A stretch of 32,708 nucleotides of DNA from positions 1 through 32,708 of the forward strand of contig JAEINL010000040.1 in the NCBI GenBank assembly GCA_016342655.1. The letters are read 5' to 3'. Under the pieces are notes generated by a model that was not told where the DNA came from, searched no databases, and worked only from the letters and a program-made list of their open reading frames with translations. The position numbers and the translations under genes were made by a program. Positions 1 through 9,000 of this stretch are shown here, in pieces. This stretch comes from Sphaerochaeta sp. GTDB lineage: Bacteria; Spirochaetota; Spirochaetia; Sphaerochaetales; Sphaerochaetaceae. Within the stretch, counting starts at the first letter, position 1. Every line of letters begins with the position of its first letter.

Positions 1-243
1 AAAAAAAGAATCATGCAGAAAAATGCATGACTCTCATTGATTGTATGTTTTTGTTGCCTCCAACCGCACAGGTCGAAATAATGAGTAGATTGAATGAGTA
101 GCTACCTCCTATACGGATGCTACGGCCAAAGGCATTGCCAAAGGTACCCAACTGGGATCGAGGGTAAACACCACATCAGCCTCGAGCCAAGAAGAGTAGG
201 ACCTGAGGTCTACCAAGATATTGGTCCTGAGAGCATCAAGCTC
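1..243. repeat. Left copy of 243-bp direct repeat (CDF gene 3' end plus terminator)
   Basis: These bases are identical, without a mismatch, to 2909-3151, and the match stops abruptly after base 243. The segment holds, on the minus strand, the last ~45 codons of the cation-efflux gene found intact at 3017-3979, followed by its hairpin terminator (stems 11-17 and 24-30 with an A-run at 1-7). The gene part here is therefore a 3' fragment without a start. The repeat may extend to the left of the window. Because it begins exactly at the window edge, an assembly effect cannot be excluded. Confidence 0.9.
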
Positions 244-435
244 CGGTGTTCCGCACAGACCACTTTTGAAACAGGCCTCCAAGTCCAATTAGGGGAGGGG
301 TTTATTTTTTATTCATTGTAACATTTTATAGTGGACTAATGTACGGTAATAGGTTATAGTATCCATATGGCACCCTTTCCAGGGGTGGTAGCCGTTACCA
401 TGTTGGTGAGCCAACATCGGGAAGGAGAAAACACT

Positions 436-798
436 ATGCACGTTGAATTCAAAGAGATGCTGCTGGAGCTTGTCCCAGACGACCACATGGACAGGAAGGT
501 CCGGAAGCTCAAGGAGATTGCCAATGTCGCAGGTTCCCTGGTCAGCCTCACTGTCAGGGACGGGTCGACCTACCTGTCTGTCCGCTATGACGACAGGTAC
601 ACCGAATTCTTCAGGACACGCAATGCAGGGCGTCCGAGGAAGAAAAAGGCCAAGCCCATGACCTGTGGGGAAGTAAGTACGCTCCGGCGGGAAGTGGGTT
701 CGAGGGAGACTGCCTCGGCAATCAACATGAGCCTCTCAACCTTCTACCGTCGCTACTTGGAGAATATGGGAAAGGGTAAGGATGAAATCTTCACATGA
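436..798 (+). CDS. IS accessory protein with AT-hook-like and HTH segments
   Basis: This is a 120-residue protein of unknown function encoded just ahead of the transposase on the same strand. The start at 436 is chosen because GGAAGGAG lies about nine bases upstream; an in-frame ATG at 367 has no comparable site. The N-terminal two thirds are charged. A GRPRKKK stretch near residue 66 resembles an AT-hook, and the last 45 residues (TASAINMSLSTFYRRYLE) look like a helix-turn-helix of the kind found in site-specific DNA-binding proteins. Its GC-rich codons match the transposase, so it very likely belongs to the element. A role as IS regulator or target-DNA binder is inference from the two DNA-binding-like segments and the palindromes directly after its stop codon. 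Confidence 0.6.
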   Translation: MHVEFKEMLLELVPDDHMDRKVRKLKEIANVAGSLVSLTVRDGSTYLSVRYDDRYTEFFRTRNAGRPRKKKAKPMTCGEVSTLRREVGSRETASAINMSLSTFYRRYLENMGKGKDEIFT

Positions 799-804
799 TC
801 GTCA

Positions 805-876
805 TTCCCAAATTAATACGGGAAACTACGGCCCGAAGACATTTCCAGTGCCGTTTTTCCCAAATTAATATGGGAA
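805..876. promoter_or_regulatory. Two near-identical palindromic sites inside the IS
   Basis: TTCCCAAATTAATACGGGAA (805-824) and TTCCCAAATTAATATGGGAA (857-876) are the same 20-mer with one difference, 52 bases apart, which is about five helical turns. Each is a TTCCC/GGGAA inverted repeat around an A+T-rich centre in an otherwise GC-rich element. They sit between the accessory gene and the transposase start at 976. An operator or transposase subterminal binding site is the natural reading; which protein binds is not shown. Confidence 0.6.
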
Positions 877-975
877 AGGGCTGGCCCAAATGTTTTTGGA
901 TGCCTTTCCCAGTCCACTGGAGGAGATAAGGCCGCGAAGATGCCCAGTAAGGCTCTGTCACAGCAAGGGGGACCC

Positions 976-2772
976 ATGTACATAAAGAAAGTGAAGACGA
1001 AGAGCGGACGCACAAACATAGCCATCTCACAGTCATACAGGGACGGCGAGGGAAAGTCGAAGTCCCGCGTGGTGAAGGGTCTGGGGTACCTGGACGACCT
1101 GGAGAAGGAGCATGGGGATCCCTGGCCCCTCATCATCGCCGAGCTGGAGGCGCTCGAGCGGGAGTACGCCCGGCTGCATCTGGTCACCATGCTTCCCATA
1201 GCCATGGACGAGCGCCTCGTCCCCGAGGATGCCTCGGGAATCATGAATTTCGGGTATGCCGCGCTGAGCAAGCTCTACCATGAGCTGGAGATAGACTATC
1301 TGGTCAACAACAGGCGCAGGTACCTCACCTGCAGCTACAACCACAACGCCATATTCAAGATGCTCGTCTATTCGCGCATCCTGTACCCCGGGTCCAAGAA
1401 GCGGGCATGGGAGCAGAGGGGAAGGCTGTTCGACAAGATGGACTTCTCCCTGGACGACGTGTACCGCTCGCTGGACTTCTTCACTTCCATAAAGGACGAC
1501 CTTCTCGAGGCGCTGGATGCCAGGCTCACCAAGGTCCAGGGGCGCAACACCAGCATATTCTACTATGATGTGACCAACTACTATTTCGAGATCAACCAGG
1601 AGGACGAGTTTCGCATGCGGGGCTGCTGCAAGGAGAACCGTCCGCTGCCCATAGTCCAGATGGGCCTGTTCATGGATACAGACGGCATCCCCGTCTCCTA
1701 CAAGCTTTTCGAAGGCAACAAGGCAGACGTGAAGACCTTCAGCCCCGCACTCTCCTATCTGCGCAATCTCAATGTCCGCAAGAAGGGCGGGCGGTTCATC
1801 ATAGTCATGGACAACGGGATGTTCAGCGGCGACAACCTGCGCCAGATACAGATAGACGGCAACGGCTACATCGTCGCCTACTCGCTGAGGGGGGGGACCA
1901 AGGAGATACAGGCCAAGGTCCTCGACCCCAACGGGTACAGGTACAAGAAGAGGACCAAGGACAAGGTTACTGGCAGCGTTACCTATGAGGATGCGCCCTG
2001 GAATCCTGACGACCCGGAAACGATGGGGGTCGACAGGTACAAGTCGTTCGACATCCCCTACGAGCTGAACCTGTCCAACCTCAAGGGCAAGAAGCAGAAA
2101 CTGAAGGTGGATGTGATGCGCTTTGTCATCGGCTACAGCCAGAAATATGCGGACAGGGCCAGGGAGGAGCGTGAGAGGGTCATCGAGAAGGCCGCCAGGA
2201 TTGCCGAGACGGGGCAGTTCTTCGGTTCCAGCGATTCGCGCAAATACGTGAAGAGCACACCCTTCTCCAAGGAGGACGGGGAGAAGCTCGAGGTGGAGTA
2301 CATCCATGAGCTGGACATGGAAAAGATAGAGAAGGACGGGCGATTCGACGGCTACCATGCCGTCATGACCAGCGAGCTGGACATGCAACCCGAGAAGGTC
2401 ATCAGGCAGTACCGGGGGCTGTGGGAGATAGAGGAGACGTTCCGCATCTCAAAGACGGAGCTCAGGAGCCGCCCTGTCTACGTATCAACAAAAAACCACA
2501 TAGAGGCACATTTCCTGACCTGTTTCATTGCGCTCACGCTGCTGAGGGTGTTGGACAAGCGCCTGGATGACGCTTATTCCACAGAGGAGATACTGACCAA
2601 CCTGCGGACCTGCAATGCCCATTACCTGGGCGAGAACATCTACCAGTTCTACCAGATCAGCGATTGCCTCAAGGACATAGGGAAGACTCTCGGCATTGAC
2701 TTCACTAAGAAATACCTGACGAGACAGGAAATACGCAATATTATTGGGGAGACGAAGAAGACGGAGTATTAG
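976..2772 (+). CDS. IS1634-family DDE transposase
   Basis: This is a 598-residue transposase that would cut and join the ends of the surrounding element. The start at 976 is preferred over an in-frame ATG at 940 because AAGGGGGA lies just upstream of it. The three acidic catalytic residues of the RNase H fold are visible: D in FYYDVTNYYF (about residue 198), D in IVMDNGMF (about 279) and E in YRGLWEIEETFRISK (about 486). The last motif, Y-R-x-L-W-x-I-E-x-x-F-R-x-x-K, is typical of the IS1634 group. Length fits the family (about 500-600 residues), and no frameshift or internal stop is seen, so the gene is probably functional. It is followed within 25 bases by a hairpin terminator. Confidence 0.9.
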   Translation: MYIKKVKTKSGRTNIAISQSYRDGEGKSKSRVVKGLGYLDDLEKEHGDPWPLIIAELEALEREYARLHLVTMLPIAMDERLVPEDASGIMNFGYAALSKLYHELEIDYLVNNRRRYLTCSYNHNAIFKMLVYSRILYPGSKKRAWEQRGRLFDKMDFSLDDVYRSLDFFTSIKDDLLEALDARLTKVQGRNTSIFYYDVTNYYFEINQEDEFRMRGCCKENRPLPIVQMGLFMDTDGIPVSYKLFEGNKADVKTFSPALSYLRNLNVRKKGGRFIIVMDNGMFSGDNLRQIQIDGNGYIVAYSLRGGTKEIQAKVLDPNGYRYKKRTKDKVTGSVTYEDAPWNPDDPETMGVDRYKSFDIPYELNLSNLKGKKQKLKVDVMRFVIGYSQKYADRAREERERVIEKAARIAETGQFFGSSDSRKYVKSTPFSKEDGEKLEVEYIHELDMEKIEKDGRFDGYHAVMTSELDMQPEKVIRQYRGLWEIEETFRISKTELRSRPVYVSTKNHIEAHFLTCFIALTLLRVLDKRLDDAYSTEEILTNLRTCNAHYLGENIYQFYQISDCLKDIGKTLGIDFTKKYLTRQEIRNIIGETKKTEY

Positions 2773-2793
2773 TCCACACCTTTATGAAACCAG

Positions 2794-2841
2794 AAAAAGT
2801 CCATACCTTGTTCCATTGTAACAGGTTACGGACTTTTTTTT
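2794..2841 (+). terminator. Rho-independent terminator after the IS1634 transposase
   Basis: AAAAAGTCC at 2794-2802 pairs with GGACTTTTT at 2830-2838, with a smaller GTAAC/GTTAC stem in between, and the right arm runs into eight T residues. It lies just after the transposase stop codon. Confidence 0.75.
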
Positions 2842-2907
2842 GGTTTTTAGCTGCGGAAGACAAGATATAATCAATGTCCATAAATTATACTAGCCTATGA
2901 TATGGCC

Positions 2908-2938
2908 AAAAAAAAGAATCATGCAGAAAAATGCATGA
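2908..2938 (-). terminator. Terminator of the cation-efflux gene
   Basis: Read on the minus strand, a TCATGCA/TGCATGA stem with a six-base loop is followed by TTC and then eight T residues (2915 down to 2908). It lies about 80 bases after the stop codon of the efflux gene. The same structure is present in the left repeat copy. Confidence 0.75.
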
Positions 2939-3151
2939 CTCTCATTGATTGTATGTTTTTGTTGCCTCCAACCGCACAGGTCGAAATAATGAGTAGATTG
3001 AATGAGTAGCTACCTCCTATACGGATGCTACGGCCAAAGGCATTGCCAAAGGTACCCAACTGGGATCGAGGGTAAACACCACATCAGCCTCGAGCCAAGA
3101 AGAGTAGGACCTGAGGTCTACCAAGATATTGGTCCTGAGAGCATCAAGCTC
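2909..3151. repeat. Right copy of 243-bp direct repeat
   Basis: This copy is identical to bases 1-243. It holds the end of the intact cation-efflux gene (3017 onward, minus strand) and its terminator. The two copies bracket the IS1634-type element exactly. A duplication this long is far larger than the few base pairs an IS normally makes at its target, so a second event such as recombination or a larger duplication is implied. Confidence 0.9.
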
Positions 3152-3979
3152 GAGCAGGCTCCGTTCTTCCTTCAAATAGAAATACAGTGTGACCGAAAGG
3201 CTCCTGCCATGCTGGATGGCAAACAGGGAGGACTTCCTGAAACCCTCTCTCTTCACATGTCTCTTTGCAATATGCTCGAGGTCTTTTTGGATGGATGAAG
3301 AGGGGGCAGCACCTAGGAGTTCCCTGCTACTTTGCAAGAGTTGTTTAACTAGCATAGGGGCAAGTCCTACAATGAAAAAGATCGTTACGATGGGGTCTAT
3401 GTAGAGGGCAAGTCTCGTATACCCTTTCTTGTTGGCATAGAAGATCAAAACCATGGCAAGCACTGCGGCGAAGCTTATAGCTGCATCAATGAGCCATGAG
3501 CGTGCTTCAACACGGAGCATCGGCGACTTGAGCCTTTTTGCCTGTACGACTAACACGCCATAGACAATGAGACAGAGTACCAAAGAGACCATGTTGATCT
3601 TGAAGGCGATACCCACATCGATGGCATACCCACCAGTAAGGATAGCGCGTAAGGCGCTTGCTGCAATGCTAAAGGTCATGAGCAACATGACCGTTGAGCG
3701 AATGGCGATGAAAAATGGTTCGAAGGCACCATAGCCGAATTGGAATTCCCTGTTTTCCTTACGGAAGAGCAGGCTTACAATCCAGCCTGATCCTAGGATA
3801 AACACGCTTTGGATCAATGAATACAGTCCATCAAACAGCATTGAATTTGAATTTGCCTGAAATGATGCAACAACACTCACTATGCCAAAAGCAAGGCACA
3901 CTGCCGTTGTTACCCGTAAGAGAAGAAGTTCGGTCTTTTTGTTACTCATATCCCACTTGTTCATATGTATGGCGTTCAT
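3017..3979 (-). CDS. Cation diffusion facilitator (CDF) family transporter
   Basis: This is a 320-residue inner-membrane protein with about six hydrophobic segments and a soluble C-terminal domain from roughly residue 215, the layout of CDF proteins that export divalent metals in exchange for protons. In TM2 the motif reads SMLFDGLYSLIQS, where CDF proteins usually have ADALHS, and TM5 reads SWLIDAAIS. The Asp of each metal-binding pair is kept, but the usual His partners are replaced, so metal choice or even transport activity may differ. DP(I)V follows in TM6. The N-terminus is uncertain: M1, M6 and M11 are all possible and none has a strong ribosome-binding site. The 3' end is duplicated at 1-243. 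No neighbouring gene points to the substrate. Confidence 0.75.
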   Translation of the reverse strand: MNAIHMNKWDMSNKKTELLLLRVTTAVCLAFGIVSVVASFQANSNSMLFDGLYSLIQSVFILGSGWIVSLLFRKENREFQFGYGAFEPFFIAIRSTVMLLMTFSIAASALRAILTGGYAIDVGIAFKINMVSLVLCLIVYGVLVVQAKRLKSPMLRVEARSWLIDAAISFAAVLAMVLIFYANKKGYTRLALYIDPIVTIFFIVGLAPMLVKQLLQSSRELLGAAPSSSIQKDLEHIAKRHVKREGFRKSSLFAIQHGRSLSVTLYFYLKEERSLLELDALRTNILVDLRSYSSWLEADVVFTLDPSWVPLAMPLAVASV

Positions 3980-4152
3980 TCGCCCGTTGCAGGGATAGAT
4001 ATCCTTACGACCATCGTTTGTGTCCTACGTATAGGGCATGTGCATTAAGAGATGCACTTCTTCCGACAGTATACATGTATAATGTATGAATATTTTACCA
4101 TACTACGTGTATAGGTGCAAGGGTGTACTCACAGTCCTTATTTTATCGTTTT

Positions 4153-4200
4153 ATTCCCCAACGAAGCGAGAGTAGCACAAGCATTACCATGGTCCATACC
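4153..4200 (+). repeat. Truncated copy of the 158-bp dispersed hairpin element
   Basis: ATTCCCCAACGAAGCGAGAG and the following bases, to about 4200, match the first 45-50 bases of the elements at 19742 and 27577. The match stops where the terminal repeat of the next transposon begins. The remaining ~110 bases, including all the hairpins, are absent on the far side of that transposon as well. Copy 1 is closer to the 19742 copy (AGCACAAGC) than to the 27577 copy (AGAGGAAGC). Confidence 0.8.
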
Positions 4201-4204
4201 CCGC

Positions 4205-5955
4205 CCCAAGTTGTAACATGGCCAGCCTAGACTGGCCAATCTAGCTCGAACTTGGCGATTATTTCCCGCTGGAGTTTGGAGGGTGTGCTGAAGATCGGCT
4301 TGTACTTTCCCCTGAAGGAAACCTTGGAAAGCGTGCTCATCCTGAATAGCAGCTGTGCGTAAGTCTTCAGCCTCTTGAGGGTCTTGCTGTCTTTTCGTTT
4401 TTCTGCCAGCTTGCTTTTCAGCCTGCTCAAGATTGTCAGGGCAATAAAGATGACGAACATCTTCCCCTCAGAGGACTCTACCTTATGGGCCGTTATGTGA
4501 TTCCCATTCAGGTCGTTCTTGCATATGTCGTAGAAGATTTCCGAACTGTTTCTCTGTTGGTAGGCTACGTAGATTTCTGCCCTGGATCTCTTGCGGTTGG
4601 TCAGAAGGCACCAGTATCCGGCATATTTCTTCTGGAACTCTGCAATGATAGGCCCCTTTTCCAAGACTTTCCTCCCCTTCTTGGGAGTGTCCCTGACCTC
4701 AAAGAACTGCTTGTAAAGTTCCTTATGGGTACCAACCGGCTCATTGGTCTCAAGCTCCTTCTTGCACCTTGCCAAAAGCTCAATGAAATTCTTCTCTGCC
4801 TCGGCCCTGGCCGCTGGGTTGTACACCACATGCAGGTAGCAACGGCGACCATTCCTTATCAGGGGCTTTGCGATGCATTGGATCACCTGCTCCTTGCCTT
4901 CGGAATCCAGCACCTCTGTCCTGGCTTCAAGGGTATACAGCCGGTCTCTCAGCGAATCGATGATCTCGTACTGCCAGGAAACATTCCTTGGTACACATAT
5001 GATGTAGTCAAATCCTTCGCTATGAAAGATTTCCAGGTTTTTCTCACTATAGTAGCCCTTGTCGAGTGTGATGCAGATGCATTTCAATCCAAGTTTTTTC
5101 AGGGCGTCTATGAGGTTCCTTACCGTCGTACTGTCGTGTCTGGAGCCGTTGTAGACAAGGGAAAGTATGGGGACCATGGTGTCCTGTCTGGCTAGGATTG
5201 CAATGTTTGCCTGTGGCAAGGCCATAGGAGCGTGGGTATAGCCATATTCGACCAGAGGGTTGGTCTCTGTACTGTGACATCCGATATTCGTGGAGTCGAA
5301 ACAGAAATATCCCTTCACGCATCTGTTCGCCTTCATCCAGCTGTCATAGAACGTGTTCCTCCTGTCGTTGTTGAGGGAGGACAGGAAATCGGAAACCGAC
5401 TGTGGGCTCATATGCTCAATCTTGGGATTTCGACCCTCAGCCCAATCCCCACACCAGGAGAATGCCTTTTCTGTGCATATGAGATATTCGGCCATGCCGA
5501 TTATGATTTTGGTATCATCCTTGCCGAAGGCCCCCTTCAGATGCTTTTCAAGGCCGAGCTCCCTGACTATGTCATCAAGGAGAAGAGTCTCACCTATAAG
5601 GGTGGTGGATGACACCTCGAGCTTCGCCAGTTCCTCAACAGCATAGTCAGAACTGTAGTGGCTGTTGTAGATGACGGGTCCGTCCTTGGTTTCGCGCTTG
5701 CCGACAATCTTGCGGGTATGTCTGGTCTGCTTATTCTCGGAATCCCAGTGGGCCCAATCCTTATAGACATACCAGTACCCTTGTTTCTTGTTGTAGACAT
5801 CAATGATCTTCGGCTCTGTGAGCTCGGCTTTATCTTGTTTAACCATGTTACAGAACTGTAGCATGTATACTAGGAAAAAGAAACCTGTAACCCTTTGTTT
5901 TACACAATGGAACAGCTATTTGTGGTGATTTTAGACTAACATGCTACAACTTGGG
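4205..5955 (-). mobile_element. IS4/IS1634-superfamily insertion sequence
   Basis: The element is about 1.75 kb and carries one transposase gene on the minus strand. Terminal inverted repeats are visible: CCCAAGTTGTAACATG at 4205-4220 and the complement of CCCAAGTTGTAGCATG at 5940-5955, with one mismatch in 16. No clear target-site duplication can be read: CCGC lies on the left and CGGA on the right. A TIR-like remnant, CCACAAGTTGTAACG, occurs at 10504-10518. Confidence 0.8.
4227..5864 (-). CDS. DDE transposase with YREK signature (IS4 superfamily)
   Basis: This is a 545-residue transposase filling its element. Catalytic positions read as D in YFCFDSTNIG (about residue 191), D in ITLDKGYYSE (about 269) and E in YQQRNSSEIFYDICK (about 442). 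The last matches the Y-(2)-R-(3)-E-(6)-K spacing that defines the IS4 superfamily. The C-terminal part includes a hydrophobic helix (FVIFIALTILSRL) common to this group. The reading frame is intact and within the usual length, so it may still be active. It has no sequence resemblance, at the level I can judge by eye, to the IS1634-type enzyme at 976-2772, so the two elements arrived independently. Confidence 0.9.
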   Translation of the reverse strand: MLQFCNMVKQDKAELTEPKIIDVYNKKQGYWYVYKDWAHWDSENKQTRHTRKIVGKRETKDGPVIYNSHYSSDYAVEELAKLEVSSTTLIGETLLLDDIVRELGLEKHLKGAFGKDDTKIIIGMAEYLICTEKAFSWCGDWAEGRNPKIEHMSPQSVSDFLSSLNNDRRNTFYDSWMKANRCVKGYFCFDSTNIGCHSTETNPLVEYGYTHAPMALPQANIAILARQDTMVPILSLVYNGSRHDSTTVRNLIDALKKLGLKCICITLDKGYYSEKNLEIFHSEGFDYIICVPRNVSWQYEIIDSLRDRLYTLEARTEVLDSEGKEQVIQCIAKPLIRNGRRCYLHVVYNPAARAEAEKNFIELLARCKKELETNEPVGTHKELYKQFFEVRDTPKKGRKVLEKGPIIAEFQKKYAGYWCLLTNRKRSRAEIYVAYQQRNSSEIFYDICKNDLNGNHITAHKVESSEGKMFVIFIALTILSRLKSKLAEKRKDSKTLKRLKTYAQLLFRMSTLSKVSFRGKYKPIFSTPSKLQREIIAKFELDWPV

Positions 5956-6048
5956 CGGAATTTTATCTTGCCAAAGGGTGATTGGCTATGGCTACAATCT
6001 TCAGTAATGGCTGGACAAATATCATCCCAACTTTTATGATAGGCCATC

Positions 6049-9000
6049 ATGAAAAACACCTCCTACCTGCTGTTACTCAACGAAAGGCTTAAGAAAGACA
6101 TCCTCTGCCTACCTGCAAAAGAGAGGGAACGTATACTCGAGAAATTGTCTTTTTTGGAAAACGGCATGTGGGACGCGGGTGTACGGGTAAAAAAGCTCAA
6201 AGGACCCTCGAACAAGGTAATCTTTGAAGCCAGGATCAGCAAAGGGGACCGACTCATCTTCACCCTCGGTAGAGACGGGAATCGCACCTGCATCTACCTA
6301 TGGGGGGCGGTCCACCATGATGATATCAGCTCGAAGGCCCGGTCAATCTTTCCTGATAACGCACCGTTTCTACACTTCGAAACCACGAGCGAAGAGAGCT
6401 TGGATGATCTGTTTATCGACTCCCTATCTGATGATCTGTTCACCCAGGAAACGATTGAACAGAAGGTGCTTGAAGATTATGGCCCCCAAAAATGGATGGA
6501 TATCGGCGACGATCAGCTGAAAAGGCTCTTGGGGAAAAACAATCCTGACTTCTTTGAGCTCTTTCTCTATCTGACCGGGGAGCAGCAGGATGTGCTCAAT
6601 CAGAAACCTCCCATACTTCTGTCGGGAACGGCAGGCAGTGGCAAAACCACACTGGCCATCTACTATCTGCTTAAGGGCAGCCATACCGGGCAGAATGTGT
6701 TGTTCGTCACCTGCAGTCATTTCCTCAGGGATTATTCAGAAAAACTGTATCGGGGCCTGATCGTTCAATCCTCCTTGGAGAACAAGATCGGAAATGTACG
6801 GTTCGCCATGCTGCGCACCCTGATCCTTGAGATACTCTCTGAGTCAGGGCTCCAGCAGGACCTGAAACAGGAAGTGGACCTGAAGGGTTTCATTGAGATA
6901 TTCAACCGACATAGCCTTGCGAAGAAGTATGATCCTGTTTTGGTATGGGAGGAGATTCGCTCCATCATCAAGGGAGCGAACCCCCCTGTAAGCCTTCGCC
7001 ATTACCGCACCCTTATCGCACGCTATCTGAGCAATTCTTTCACCACTATCCAACTGCGTCAGCTCAAAGACGCCCTTCTTGCCTTGAAAGCCTATGACTT
7101 CATCAAGAAATTCGAAAGGATTATCGAAAAGAAGAGTTCGTGCATCGATTTCACCGACTTTGTGCAGAAGCTCTCTTTGCCCAATCAGCAGGCTGACTAT
7201 GCCACCTTTGCCTATATCCTTGGTGAGATCCTGCGTATCCTCGAGGCAAAGGAGAGCCATCTCAGCTCCCCTCTGCTCTCGCTACAGGAGTATGGCAATC
7301 TGGGAAAAAAGAGGGCTCCCAACTTCCTCTACGACCGTCAGGAAATCTACAGCATCGCCGAATATTATCAGGCTCAGCTCGAGGCTGAGAAGCGCTTTGA
7401 TGAGATTGATCTCTGTAGGCGTGCGATAGTCGCCTTGGAACAACTTGGCGACCAATTCCAATGGGACTTGGTGGTAAGTGACGAAGTGCAGGACTTTTCC
7501 GATATCCAGCTCACCCTCCTTTTCAAGCTTTCCAAAAAACCAGGGGAGCTTGTGTGTGCAGGGGATCCCAAACAGATCATCAACCCCAGTGGATTCCGCT
7601 GGGAGGAACTAAAAAACCGCTTCTATGAGCAAGCTCTTGCGGTGCCGGAGGTTCAGCATTTGCATCTGAATTTCCGTTGTGTCGGCAGTGTGGTCAAGCT
7701 TTCCAACGCATTGCTCAAGCTCAAGCAGCAACTGGTGGGGATCAGCGGACACGAACAGATGGAGGAGTGGAAATTCAATGGCCGTCCACCCTATCTCATC
7801 CATGGCATCTCTGAGGTGGAGATGAGCCGTGAGGTAGCCAATACAGCAGCTGGTCAGGTGATCCTCGTGCGTAGCGACAGTGAGAAGCGACGGTTGATGA
7901 AGGCTCTGGGAACCGAGCTCGTATTCACCATTAACGAGGCGAAAGGCTTGGAGTTCGATACTGTGCTCCTGTGGAAATTTTCATCCGATGCCAAATCATC
8001 CGATATCTGGCGCAAGATCTATGCGGAAAACACCCTCGATACAAGCCACTATCCCTTGATCCGGCACGAGATAAACCTACTGTATGTGGCAGTGACCAGG
8101 GCAAGAAACACCCTGATCATCTACGATGGGGCGCGTATTAGCCCTGTATGGCAGGTAGAGGCCCTTGCACCCCACGTTTTCATCACAGAGGAAAAGGATG
8201 CTCTACAGCAGATTTGGAAGCGAATATCGACAGCAGAGGAGTGGAACGCTCAGGGTGACTACTTCTTTGAGAGGGAGCACTACTCAGTTGCCACCGAATG
8301 TTATCGCAACAGCTCCAACGATGCAATGCAAGATGTGTGCCAAGCATACATCAAAAGAGGTGAGAAGCTCTATCTTGAATCTGCTGCGTTGTTCCTACGT
8401 CGGGGGCGAAAGGCCGAAGCAGCCCAGGATTTCGAGGATGCCGGCTCCTATCACAAGGCTCTGCCCCTCTGGAAGGAGCTGAAACGCAAGGACCGCATTG
8501 TCCCGTGTGAGATCTCCCTGATGGAAACCGAGGGGAGGTACGCCGAAGCAGCCGATCTTTGGGTGAGGCTGAAACGCTTCGACCGGGCGGTGGAGAACTG
8601 GAAAAAAGCTAAGGCGTTCTCCCAACTGGGTTCGTATTATTTCACCTTGCGCTCGTACAGTCTGGCAGGCGAATATTATGCCTCTGCCGGTCAGTTTCTG
8701 GAGGCGGCACGCAGTTACAAGCGTCTGAAGCAACTGAAAAAGGCCGCTGATTACTACGTGGCCGGGGACGATCATGCTTCAGCTCTCCCCATCTATATCC
8801 GCCTGAAGGCTTTGAATGATGTAATTACTTGCCATACCGCCCTTGGTAATCATTATCAGCTGGGCTCCTTATATGAGAAACGAAAGGAATACAAGCAGGC
8901 AATCCAGGAGTTCACCCTCTACGCCAATGAGTCAAAAAAACAAAAAAAGCAACTGCTAGATGAGGCGCGGGCAATGGAAACTGTATCCCGATCGATGATC

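Larger units (their letters stand above)
244..2908 (+). mobile_element. IS1634-family insertion sequence with accessory gene
   Basis: This segment lies exactly between the two 243-bp direct repeats. It carries a small accessory gene, a pair of palindromes and a DDE transposase, and is clearly richer in G and C than the genes to its right. A short imperfect inverted match (ATAGTGGACTA near 327-337 and TAGTCCACACC at 2770-2780) may mark inner parts of the ends, but I could not fix the true terminal repeats or a short target duplication. The IS proper may be shorter than 244-2908; about 70 bases at the left (244-315) match nothing else in the window. Confidence 0.65.

Noticed and set aside
1033-2388. 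451-residue open frame antisense to the IS1634-type transposase
   Set aside because: It arises from the GC-rich codon use of the transposase on the other strand; the product is low-complexity and has no start site or motifs, whereas the plus frame has the full catalytic triad.
4485-5195. 236-residue plus-strand open frame inside the second transposase
   Set aside because: It is the reverse reading of conserved transposase coding sequence, without a ribosome-binding site or recognisable domains.
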